This document shows positions 1 to 11,472 of a stretch of 64,000 nt of DNA, piece by piece. Location of the stretch: the NCBI RefSeq assembly GCF_016859285.1, contig NC_053415.1, forward strand, positions 14,463,501-14,527,500. The letters are read 5' to 3'. Under the pieces are notes generated by a model. The model searched no databases and was not told the DNA's origin. It worked only from the letters and a program-made list of their open reading frames with translations. Within the stretch, counting starts at the first letter, position 1, and each line of letters starts with the position of its first letter. This stretch comes from Xiphias gladius. Taxonomy: Eukaryota; Chordata; Actinopteri; Istiophoriformes; Xiphiidae. A program made the translations under genes and the position numbers.

Positions 1-3000
1 TGTTCCAAGGTCTGCTTGTGACTCTGACTTCTTTCAGGAAACCCCATTTGAATATGTTGAGGGAAGCCACGGTGGCTCAGGCACCCAGGGCACACTTTGA
101 TCCCTGCAGATCTGAGGGCCTTTTTTTTTATCCCAGGATTGAGCGAGTCATGGAAGCCTTGCCCTACCAGATGTTTGGAGACCAGGCTCCTTCCTGTGTC
201 TCATCCTGCTGTCGCCTCTGGTGATCGCGTCGGTTTTTCTCGGGCTGGAGCTCGACCTGGAGTGTTTCAGGACACCAGTGGAGAAAAACATAAAATTAGC
301 CATGGAAATTGAATTACCCCACCCCTCCAGACTCACACACACTCATACACACTCCACACCCTGCTCCCATTAATGGCAAAACTCCGGGGCGTGACCTGGA
401 ACCTCTCAGTGTGTTTGACGGACGTTGGGTCTTTTCTAAGTGATTTAACAAAGCCTGGAGTTGCAAGTGACAAGATTAGCAGTTTTTCCTTTAATGTGTG
501 AAACAAAGCAGACCAGATGATTTGGAGAGATGTCGGTTATACTGTATATCTGACACCAAGCTAGGCGGCTATTTTCACTTTTTAGCCAAATACCTGCAGT
601 TCTGCAGTTTATGGTGGGAAGAGAGCATTAAAGCACTTTGTACTCCAGGCGTTCTCAGATGTCTGTAGCACCAACCTTTGATTTCCCATGTTTTGCTAGA
701 GAAAAAGTTACTCATACACTGTGTAGTCCTGTAAGCTGCACACTCAAGACGATGTCACCTCTCGTCACCTGTCTCCCGAGCCTGAATATTAATGCAACAT
801 GTTTGGAAATGAGTCACAGAGGCGTGTGCAGAAAGAAAGCCTTTGCTAGCAAGCGTCAGATATGATCAGAGTGCTGTTTATGCTCCTCAGCGTGGTAAAC
901 AGGATGGTGCCGAGGATCAGTCAGAGCTGACTTTATGGTTTATGAAAGCTGAGCTACTTATGTTAACAGGCTTTTTGAAGATTATAGTTGTGGTAAACAT
1001 ACATGTCAAGAGAGAGACAGTGATAAAGTGGGGCCACAACACAGCGACCAATTACCACTGTGCCTTGAAAAATAGTTAACCTGGTCGTTTGAAGGGATGA
1101 GATGAGGAGAAGAAAGAAAAAAATAGCTGAAGTTTATGTTGTCTTATTGGTTGTAGTGATGTCCCCTCAGTGCATAACATGGTACAGTCAATAAGAATTA
1201 ATTTTGTTTGTTGCCCTGAGCTGTCTCTTTTTTTATAGCCACAGCTGGGAGAGCTTAGTGGAAATGTGGATGCTGTTTTACCCACACTGAGGTCAAACCC
1301 ATACCCACCAGTACATCTCACTTTCTTCTCTCATTCCCTCCCTTAGCTCTTAAACGTCCCACATGTCCTCCCACAACGTTTGCAGCCACCAGGTGCTGCT
1401 CCACAACCCACCACCACCACCAAAGCGGGACAGCATCACTGTATCAACATGCATCTGCCAGACAAATGATCCACCCTCTCCATGTTCTCTAGACAAATAC
1501 TCTCCCTCCCTCTCGCTGTCTCTCAGCCTTTTGATTTATCTGTCTGTCTCCATATATCGCTGCGTCTCAACCGGATGCCTTCAGTTTTAGGCAAATTACA
1601 GGCTCGACGTAGCGGCAGCAGAGATTTGGAAGGGATAGGAAAGACTCAACTTAACGGAAGGAGTTGCCTCTGTCTGACGCTACCTACGTAATCCTCTTAA
1701 TGTCAGTGGGAGTAGTTAACAGGATGTACTTCCAAACTACTCATCATCACAATTCCAACAGAATAATCTCCTCAGACATAAAATCAAGGTGGAAAATGAT
1801 ACTCCAAGTTCTCTGTAATTTCGCACATATGGATTGAGTCATTCAGTTTTAGTAGTTTCACAAAGTTTTTCCAAACACAAAACCAAATTGGTTTGTTATT
1901 GTTGTTGACAAAATACAGTTTTATATATTTGAATATTTGAAAGATATTTTATCTAAGTGAAAAGTTTAAAGCCATTACTTTGCATATTTAATCCATTTTT
2001 GGCTTGGTTTCCCTTTCTTTCATGTCTCCCTCCTCACTACTTACTCTTTACTCATCCTCCTAGGTCACAAAAATAAATTGCATTTATTATGCCTCTGACA
2101 AATGATTGACTTCCAAAAAGTTGAAAGATTTTTCCCCCACGCAAACATTTCTTTAGGAGTCAAAGTTCCAAATCTGCTGTCAGGGGAAATGATTGATTTC
2201 AGTGTGAAAAATTGCTTGTAAGTAACAACATCCTCTGCTTGCATTAGTGAAAACAGATGCAGGACTTACTCTTTTTCAGCATTATCTGCAGGACTTGACC
2301 AGTTTGTCTTTTAATTTAAAGCACATGAGTTGCCATATAAGTATGGTGTCCAAAATGACGAGAACGGTAATAAATCTCAGGAGCCATGAAAAGTTCTGGA
2401 AATCCTCTTCAACTTCAGATATCTGTTTAGGGTCCTTGTTTGCAACTGAGGAGTAATGTCTCTGTTAGTGTGCACGCACACATGTGTGCGTTTGTTCACA
2501 TATTTGTATGCATGTGTCTGGGTTTGGGTTTATGTGCGTGTGTGTGTGTGTGTGTGTAAGAAGAGGCGGTTGTGAGGTAAAGAGAGGGGTCTGGGTTGCA
2601 CATGCCTCATTTAGACATCAAAGGCCGTTGCTGATGATTTTTCCTTATAATCCATGCCTTTTGGTGCCTCTGCTCCCTCCATCTGAATAAACAAAGCCCA
2701 AGTGGTTCTCTGTGGTCTGGGAGAAGTCAGGTGATTGCAGCACATGATTTGGGAAGTAAATCGATACTTCTCTAATTTATTCCACTAAAAATCCCTTTTA
2801 GCAGCTCTTTTATGTTGTTTCTGAAGAGCATTCTGATTTTCAAGGGATTTCAAAGTGGTATTTAGAGATGTAATACGAGTCATCTACTTCTCTTTGAAAA
2901 TGAAAGAAATACCTATCTCATAAAGAATTCTAGCCCTTTTATATCTCAAGAAGAAAACTTGTACAACATAGTATGTAAGTCTCTCACCAAGAAGAGCAAA

Positions 3001-3454
3001 CTCTGCTTGGTTTTCTTTTGAAAGGGAGAAATCAATATTGTATGAACCACACTGCCTCTGTATTCCCAGCCGACCATTATTCCTCCCCACCCCAAACTGC
3101 AGACGTTGCCCACGATCATTTAGCAAACCCCCAGTGTGAGCCAGTGTCTGACCCTTTCCCAGCTCTGCCTGCCCATGTCCAAGTCATGCTCCCATGCCAG
3201 AAGCCAGTTTGGCAGCCTCCCTGCATGTAATATATCTGCAGGAGCAGCATTCCTCTAGGGCTGGCCTGGATCAAATGGCAGTGATTTCCCAAACAGAGGC
3301 ACAGAGATGGGAGGCCTGACCCATCCTCTGATCTGCTACATGCTCTAATAGCTGCAGGTCAGAATGGATAAATGGTGATGTTGAACCCCCGTGTGTTGTG
3401 TTTTGGGCTCCAAATCTGCAGTGGTAGATTCAGCAGGATGTAGGGCCAACAGAT
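1..3454. other. myo3b intron, no gene recognised
   Basis: AT-rich non-coding sequence assigned to a myo3b intron because it precedes the tail exons. It contains a TG microsatellite at about 2536-2558 and pyrimidine-rich patches near 1500-1550. No conserved coding or RNA gene was recognised. Confidence 0.6.
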
Positions 3455-4911
3455 TAAGGCTGAACGATTTTAGGACAACATCAAATTGTGTTTTTCCCAA
3501 CCAATACTGCGATAATGATTTAAACTGCAATTGCTTTCTATGAACTTAACAACAGGCCTGTGTTTGCGTTCTGCATTGTACTAAACAAAATATGATTGTA
3601 CCAAAGATAATGACAAATGTATCTTGTTGTACATTAATAGAATGTGATAAAATCATGCACTTGATTAATATTAAGGAACTCCCAGTGTTTGTATTATTTT
3701 AACAAGACAGTCAAAGAATCCTCAACTTCTAAGTAAACTTACTTCTGCCTAGGTCTGTGGAAAAATAGACCAATTTAGCTCACATTTATTAAGATATCAC
3801 ATTCATCGTATACTTTACATTGAACAATATTTAAATTTAATCATGGCATTAAAAGCAGCACTACATTTATTAATAATAACAGAATACTTGGCCTGTTATG
3901 GTAACAATAACAAACTGCTGTTGAATCAGATCTGACAGTGTTTTGATATCAGACTGACTAGACCTAATGCTTACAACTTACTCTGTAAACGCATGAGTGA
4001 CAAGACTGACAGGCTTTATATGACTGAAATTGATGTGAGGCAATCAATCCTAAAGACCCCGCTCTGTTGCTGTTCATTATCAACAACACTAAAGGTCTGC
4101 AGCCACGCTAGAGGCTCTATGAGGCTGTATTTAGACACAGTGGTGCTTTGAGCTAAATTCTAATGCCAGCATGCTCACAGTGACAATACTGGTATATGTA
4201 ACAGCTAGAACATGTAACATTTTCCATGTTGACCATCTTAGCCTGTTACCATGCTAACGTTTGCTAATTATCAGTAAACACTCCCACTCTGATGAGATTA
4301 TTGTCTGTTTTGCAGGTATTTGGTCATAAACTATTGTGCTGAACAAATTAAAATTTTAACAGGATGATGGCGCTAGAAAAATCATGGGATGTCCAAAGTA
4401 ATTACAGCTCATTCTGAGGGGAGAATGAATGTGTGAACCGAATTTCATGGAAATCTATCCAATAGTTGTGGAGACATTTCACCCAAATCCACAAATGTCA
4501 GCTGCGTGGTAGCACTAGTTGAAAAGTCAGGGGATCACCACAGTCAGTAGGATTCATCCTCTTTGCCAGATTTCATGGCAATCCATGTAATAATCTCTGA
4601 GATTTTTCAGTTCAGAAAAAAGTGGTAGACTGACCTACTGACAGACAAACATACCTAGAGCGCTGCCACTAGCATGGCTAAAAATGATATGGTGTGGTTT
4701 GGTTTTTGTTGTTGCACAAAACCATCTTTGATTAAAATGTACAGTGAGCATGTTAACAAGACAACTAAAATCTACCAGTGGCCGTTGTCATTATAGCCAG
4801 TGATCAGCTTTAACTTTGACTTGGAAATGACAGGATGTTAGTTAGATTTAAGATTGCAGCACACTTTCTGATCAGGATTTTGATATAAAAACTGTAAATC
4901 GTTCAGCTCTA
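3455..4911. mobile_element. Non-autonomous hAT-like element with nested older repeat
   Basis: The ends are inverted: TAAGGCTGAACGATTT at 3455-3470 and its reverse-complement form AAATCGTTCAGCTCTA at 4896-4911. The flanking 8-mers CAACAGAT (3447-3454) and TGACAGAT (4912-4919) match at 6 of 8 bases, as expected of an aged hAT target duplication. No transposase frame was seen in the 1457 bases. A second fish repeat (about 4090-4684) sits inside. Confidence 0.65.
4090..4684. repeat. Dispersed fish repeat nested in the hAT-like element
   Basis: A segment containing phrases typical of an abundant teleost repeat: GAATTTCATGGAAATCTATCC near 4440, two 'catgg-aatcc' sub-repeats (4440-4460, 4570-4590), and an end at CTAGCATGGCTAAAA. 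Class not assigned; boundaries approximate. Confidence 0.5.
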
Positions 4912-6540
4912 TGACAGATCCTCTCTTTTAGCTTACAGCGGAGGGTCTGAAGCAAACAAATCAAAATCGGATACTTTCATGCTTGCATTGAATGTAGTCA
5001 CGTTTTTATATTTGTGGAGTTCCTGTTTTTTAAGATAAACAAAACATATGTTTGTTTAAAACACGTAAACGGAGTCTATGCAGTCTGTTTTACAGTATGA
5101 TTCAGTTCTGAAACGTTGTTCAAGGCCGTGAGAATTCATTATTTGTGATTGAGTGCTTTGATGCTGTTTCAGGGGAATAAAACATTTGCTTATCAAACCC
5201 ATTTCTGCATCATTAGCTCAACAATGTCCTACATATAGACATTGTTTAAAACAATTTAAGGTGCAAATGTTTATTTGTGCTGATTTATTTCATCTGGTAA
5301 CATTCAGTGCAGATACAGCAGCTCTTTCAGGTTTCACAAAGCTAAACGGCGACATGTTGTACAGTTTATCTCAATGTAATATTTAAACCTAAGTGATTTT
5401 GATGCAGCCAAACCAAACTCCTTGTTTGGAAGAAATATGCACAGCTGTTTAATTCACAGCTATATTTAAAGCGACATGAGGTCTATCCAAATACCCTCAA
5501 ATACTCAGGGGTAACAAGGATTAAAACAGTGGATGGTTAGCACCTCTGAGCTATGGATAGAGTAAGATTCACGGTAAAAGTTAGCTAATATCTCAGAGCT
5601 GATAGGAAATTTCTGGGCATTTAAGAAGTGTGACTTTAGTAAACCTGTGCTGGTTTGAATAACATCAAGAAAACCGAGGAAGGATGGGGGGTTTAGGAGG
5701 GGGCCTGCTCTTTGATGTATAGGATTGAGATGTGATGAGGTCTGTTCAAAGTGAGTACAAAGTAGTGTTAAGATGGAAAAGCAAATGCAGCTTTAGTCAA
5801 GGTAGAGAAGGCGAGGTAGCAAGAGATGATCAAGAACTGTCCTGGCTGATGAAGATGAAACGATATGACATTTTATATAGAGGCTTCCTTGTAAAGCTGT
5901 CTCAGCTTTATATTACACTTTAGTAACCTATAAATTTTGAAATCCTGTGTGTGTTGTAGTAGAAGAAAGTCATAAGCCTTCGTAATTTTCTTATGTTTGA
6001 ATAATCAGGTTATCACTTAGCTCATTATCTTTAGTAAGACATCAGTAACATTTCACTGTCTGTGGTGCAATGAATAATTCATTCCTCAGTACACACTGTT
6101 TTGAACATTCGGGAAAAACAACTTAACGCAGCCAAAGATTCGGTCATCTGCTAGAGGAGAAGCAGCAGAGAGAAGAGAAGTCATTCAGTGGGTGGGAATC
6201 TGAATGTGTAAATTGCTTCTTACTCTGTTTAACAGATTAGCCTCAGTTGAAGTAGGAGGTGAAATTCTACATCCAGAGTCCTGTAGATCTGCTGAGTCAG
6301 AGTAGGATTTGTGATGGAAATGTACTTTTTATAGGCCAGTGAATGGACATCACTTCACTTTCGAGGGGCAGTTCACTAAAATCACTACCATTCACTTCCA
6401 TTGTATATGTGTGGCACCAAATATGTCAGATAGAGATATCATTTAAATCATACAAATAAAACCAACACCCTCTGCATGGCTAGACACCATTAGGGACAAG
6501 TGAGAGAGTGCAGTTTTTTATTTAGGTGAACGGATTCTTT

Positions 6541-7016
6541 AAAGGAAAAGTTTGACATTTTTGGTAAATATGCTTACTTTTTTATATGCTGAGAGTTAGA
6601 TGAGAAGATTACTACAACTCACGTGTCTGTACGATAAATATGAAACTACCCCCTGCAGCCAGGTAGCTGAGGTTAGCATAAAGACTGGAATAAGGGAGAA
6701 ATTGTTAGCCAGGCTCTGTCCAAAGGTAACATCCCCCTACCAACACTAAATCTAAAGCTCACAAATTAACACCTTATATATTATTTGTTTAATCTGCACA
6801 AAAACTGAAGTGTAAAAACAACAAAAAGTTAAAACAAGATATAACGTTTTGATTTGTGAGCTTTAGATGACCTGATAGCTAGCTGTTTCCAGTCTCTATG
6901 CTAAGCTAAGCTAACCAGCTATTGGCTGTAGCTTCATATTTAACTACAAGACAATAGTTGATCTTCTCATCTAACTCTGATAAGCGTATTTCCCGAAATG
7001 TTAAACTATTCCAAGG
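6541..7016. mobile_element. Large foldback MITE
   Basis: A 476-base element whose halves are inverted copies. GTTTGACATTTTTGGTAAATA (6550s-6570) pairs with TATTTCCCGAAATGTTAAAC (6988-7007). TTAGATGAGAAGAT pairs with ATCTTCTCATCTAA. TCTAAAGCTCACAAAT pairs with ATTTGTGAGCTTTAGA. No coding potential. It lies in the myo3b intron. Confidence 0.75.
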
Positions 7017-8333
7017 AACTAGTCGACAAATGTTTATTTTTTGTTTTGGATTATTTTACATTATGCTTGTGTTTGACCAGCATTTGACTATATCTGACTA
7101 TATTCTGCCCCTCTCATTAGTTACTTTGACATCTTGACCAATTTCAGTTGCAGTACATTAGAACCTGCTACCTAACCTTGATCTTGTATATTGGCAAATA
7201 ATTAACTCCAGCAATATTCTGTGTAGCGGATCTACCTTTGCTCATGTAGTCCAGAAAACTGTCCTCAGCAGGAAAACTTTACGCTCTAAAAGACTAAAAA
7301 ACTGAAACAATCACTCTCAAGAAGGCCCATTAAACCTGGCTTCAGGAGACAAGCCTCCCACAACTGTACCACTGACTACTTCTGCAGTTACAGGATACAT
7401 CAATATACACTATAACTCCTCACTGAGACTAATGTTAGATGCATTCAAAAGAAATAAATTTCTTCTACTCAACCTAAATGTATTGAAATGTCTCACCTAG
7501 TAGATACAGTTATTAAAATGTTTATTCACTCTCGGGCGCTGGCAAATACTTATTTCCACGTTTTAAAATCATCAATCATCCATGCAGTATTTACAATAGC
7601 AATAACATACTAATTGAGATATATTAAATGAGATCATCAGCACTTGTAGATGTTGTCCCACTTTTTAGTATCATCACTCTGTAGCCACAATATTAACTTT
7701 TCCAGGACTATTAGCAAATGATTGCAGCATTATTTACTTACTCATCTCAGAGATTTCGTGTCACGTAGACACAGTTTTGTGTCAAAGAAACTCACTTAAA
7801 TAGTCACATTATTTGTCAGGATTTTCACAGCTGTTGTGCTTTTATTGTAACTGGCACTACATACTGTATGTTCTTTGTTGTTGCTACTGCGAAGGCATGA
7901 TCTGAGCATCGGTGTAAACTCATTCAGGAATCACTTTTCTCTTTTTTTTGTGGGCAAAGTAAAAATGCTTGCTTAGTCAGAAGTGATCCAATACCACAGA
8001 CCACAGTCTCACCTCTGCCTCTTCCAACATAGCTGTTTGGCAAACCTACATGTAGTCTGCTGTACAACTGGGAGGAGAGATATAATTAGATGTGGTTCCT
8101 TTGTGTGGACTTATGTAATCTTAAGATGTTATTGAGTCAGTTTATCAATGAAATTACATTCACCCTAAGTTCATTTAAAATGTATTTTTGCCACTTTGTC
8201 ACATGAGGGTGCGGATTTAAAAAGTTGAGGGCAGAATCTGTTTACTGCTGCTGTCATCACTGTCGGTATCATTTTGGTGCTTGTTGTTTTTTTACTTGGT
8301 TGGATCACTGCCCTTGTTTTTCCTCTGTTGCAG
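7017..8333. other. myo3b intron, no gene recognised
   Basis: AT-rich intron leading to the acceptor at 8332-8333. Nothing identifiable. Confidence 0.6.
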
Positions 8334-9395
8334 GTCCAGTGATGAAGCTGCAGCAGAGAACTCCTCGCCGGCGGGGCCAGCAGCCCAAGCTGCTCAACAG
8401 CCCTGAAGACAGCCTGTACTACAACCAGCTAAATGTGAGTTCAAAGTGCCGATAAAGGCCTTTGTCCGACTTTGGTTCCACATGATAATACAATTAAACC
8501 TACCTGTGCCAGACCCTGGAGCCCCACCCCCACGCTTCTCTGCCTCTTGTCTTGAACATGTGCTTATGCTCTTTATCTGTTGCTTTCATGTCAGGATGTC
8601 TGCCTTCACGGTGAATAATTGATGTGGTTTATCAAAGCTGAGCAAGATGCATGCTTCATCAGACTCACTTGAGCCCTTTGATCAGAAAAAATTATGCTGT
8701 GACTTCTGATATTATCAGCATCTGCTCGCATTCAACACAAAATCACTTTGAATTAAAAATTAATGACTCTCTGCTCATCTTTTGACTGTGTGCTCTTGGC
8801 CCTTTCCTCAGAGAACTCTGGATTACCAGGGGAGCAAGAGGAAGCCGAGAAAACTTGGGTAAATAACTGCTTTCCTACTTACAGCAACTCTAAACAGAGC
8901 AGGCCCTTTGTGGAATAGGAGAATCCCGAAATGGAGTTGTTTTCTTATAATGTAAATGGAGTGCCGAAAATAACAGGCTTTTTATGAGCAGTTGCTCTGC
9001 GTCATTAGAGAGGGGGTAACATATTAGGGCTTTGTCAGCATGCTAATTTTAATTGTTGAAGGTCTGACTTGTATTTGTACTATAAACGACATCCTGGTTC
9101 AGATCAGTATGCTTAAGAGGACGCCTGAAAGCCTCATCGCTGCATCTGCAAATATTGTTTTCATTTTCCAATTGCCTATTTTATCCCATAATGAAAACCC
9201 AGTATCACTGCTCTGTATCACAGTAACTTCTCAACACTTTCTTTTCTTCTTTCACATCACAGTCAAATCAAAGTGCTGGATGGAGAAGATGAGTACTACA
9301 AATTACTGTCAACTGTGGAGTCAATCCCTGAGGAAGACTACTCGACCGCCCCCTCTCCCGCCCTTTCTAGTGGGCCTCTCGTCAGTCAGAGCTGA
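8334..9395 (+). CDS. myo3b: Myosin IIIb, C-terminal coding exons (partial gene)
   Basis: Class III myosin: an N-terminal protein kinase fused to an actin motor, found in hair-cell stereocilia and photoreceptors. Only the extreme tail is here. Three exons are seen: 8334-8434, 8812-8858 and 9263-9395 (stop TGA 9393-9395). Joined, they encode about 90 residues containing [11 protein letters not shown], then [12 protein letters not shown], then [13 protein letters not shown], and end in a Ser/Pro-rich stretch (last residues GPLVSQS). This agrees with the tail of vertebrate MYO3B as I know it. Acceptors are TTGCAG, CCTCAG and ATCACAG; donors are AAT|GTGAGT and TTGG|GTAAAT. Phases join cleanly (0, then 2). 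The first exon starts with two bases of a split codon, so upstream exons exist. None could be identified in 1-8333, where the tail is poorly conserved. Kinase, motor and IQ exons lie outside the window. Confidence 0.9.
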
Positions 9396-9765
9396 GCCTT
9401 ACAACCATGTCAGCCGGTAAGACAGACACATCAGACATGTAGACAGACACTCCAAAGAACATCCTCATTGTTGGATGTGCTGTGGTATGTGGAGTGAGTA
9501 GCAGCAGTGCAAAATAAGCGACCTGTCCAGGCTATGCCCTCAACTGTTAATCCCAAGGGATCAGAAAGTGTTTACAGGAACTACTTACTCATCAGCGACA
9601 TTATAATAACACTTTTATAAGGCTTGTGACATTTTCTGTGGGTTACTAAAAAACGTTTTGCAAAGTCACAATTAAACACTGAAATACGTAGCATCTATTC
9701 ATAGTAGTAATACTTTTAAGTTTTAATGATTTGTTGTAATACTTTTCAAATGTATAAGCTCTACA

Positions 9766-10123
9766 CAGGGTCTGCAATTAATTATTATTCTCATTATCCA
9801 TGTATCTGTTAATTATTTAATTGACTGATTCTTTAGTCGATGAAATGTTAAAAATACTGACAAATAAAGGAGGCAAAAAGTATGTCTTTAATTTGCTTCT
9901 TCTGTGTGATCTACAGTAAAAAAAACAACAACATTATATTCAATTTGTAATGATATGAACTCAAGAAGAGTAAGCAAATCCTCATATTTTTAAAGTGCTT
10001 AACCTGTAGATGTTTGGTATTTTAACCTGATAAATGACATGCTCATTAAAGTGATCATTTGTTAGTTTCTGTTGATTTGCTAAGGGATTAATTGACCTAT
10101 CATTGAAGCACCTACAGCTCTAC
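9766..10123. mobile_element. hAT-type MITE, degenerate copy 1
   Basis: Starts GGTCTGCAATTAATTATTATT and ends CTACAGCTCTA; the interior resembles the 'attaatc-gattattttctc' family abundant in percomorphs. Related copies are at about 50520-50822 and 56907-57000. No frame. Confidence 0.55.
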
Positions 10124-10451
10124 AATAAGGAGCCCTTTCATCTCGCAGTCTCTTTCTAAAGTCAGTGTTGTTAACCTTGGAAACATCTACCTATTTTTGA
10201 GCATTACATCTGTTGTCTAAGACAGATCCGGAGACAGATCCTTCTGAAACCCAAAACTCTCCTGACGAGTTCACCAACAGTGAGCTGCCTGTAGTTAGTG
10301 GGGCTTTGTGCTGTCTGAGTGCTGGAATCACCACACATAGCCTCACAGAGGCAGAGATAGACCTCACTTTGAATTTCACCCTAAATACAGAAATTTTCTT
10401 TTAAGATGTGAAGTGTCGGAAATGCAGGGCTGGCGAGTTGATTTGCAGAGC

Positions 10452-10469
10452 TTTTTTTTTTTTTTTTTT
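10452..10469. repeat. T18 homopolymer
   Basis: Uninterrupted run of 18 T on the + strand. Confidence 0.9.
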
Positions 10470-11049
10470 CTTTTCAATTTGCATATCATTTACTGCATCT
10501 CCCTTTGTTGACACCCGAGGGCCTGAGAGGAGATTTTGATCTTAATAGGAAGAGTAGGGTGGTATGACTGAGGATCTCATCCTCCTTATACTCAGCAGGG
10601 AAAACATTAGAGCTCTGCCTAGACAGCGAGACCGGCTTCACTTGGGTTCAGGTTCACGGGAAACCTGGTCGGTTTAAGAAAGACCAAAGTGTTCATCAAA
10701 TCCCACTGCTCAGTACTGTGGAGGTCAGACTCAGGTTGAGACACTGAGGACTGACTAATCAACTATCAACATCAGTTTCTCATCCATTTTACTTCTTCTT
10801 TTTTTTATCATGTGAAATATAGGGTATTTCTTTAGGACACTCCTAAAATTTAATGAAATAAAAACACAGTATAAGTGTAATTTAAGATGATAGATTGTTT
10901 AAAACCACCAGTTTTGTCACTTGGCAACACTATGGTTTTAAGCCTGTTGTTTTCCCACCATAACTATGCTGTTTGTTGGTTTGAACAACCACAATGCTTG
11001 TAGTGGTAGAATGGTTAATAGAAATTGTCTGAAATGTTAACCTCTACAT

Positions 11050-11472
11050 GGTGGTGAATGAAGTTTTCAGATTCTCTACTTAAGTAAAAGTAGCAATACA
11101 ACAATATAAAAGTACTCTATTACAAGTAAAAGTAAAAAGTGAAATTGTAAGTAAAAGTATGAAAGTGTTAAAATGTAAAAGTAAATTGTGCTTTAAGTAC
11201 TTTAAGATTTTTATGCAGAAAATGGCTCCTGTCATTTTATGTTATTATCTACTCATCATATTATTCGATTATTGTTATTGATGCATTAATTTCAATTAAC
11301 TTATATGCATAACTTAATCCGCAAAGTAACTAGTGACTATATTTGTTAAATAAATGTAGTGGAGAAAAAAGCACATTTCCCTCTAAAATGAAGTAGAATT
11401 ATTAAGTAGCATGAAATGGAAATACTCAATGGAAGTACTTGAGTAAATGTACTTAGTTACATTCCACCACTG
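11050..11472. mobile_element. ACTTAAGTAAAAGTA dispersed element, copy A
   Basis: Begins GGTGGTGAATGAAG, contains TACTTAAGTAAAAGTAGCAATAC (11088-11110) and TGTAGTGGAG, and ends ACTTGAGTAAATGTACTTAG then TTCCACCACTG. This is the most complete of six copies in the window (others near 28.7, 40.8, 52.3, 57.3 and 63.75 kb). The ends are inverted relative to each other; no coding capacity. Confidence 0.75.

Noticed and set aside
38-93. Possible additional myo3b exon after the acceptor TTCTTTCAG, reading ETPFEYVEGSH
   Set aside because: The donor is weak and the peptide could not be matched to a known myosin III region.
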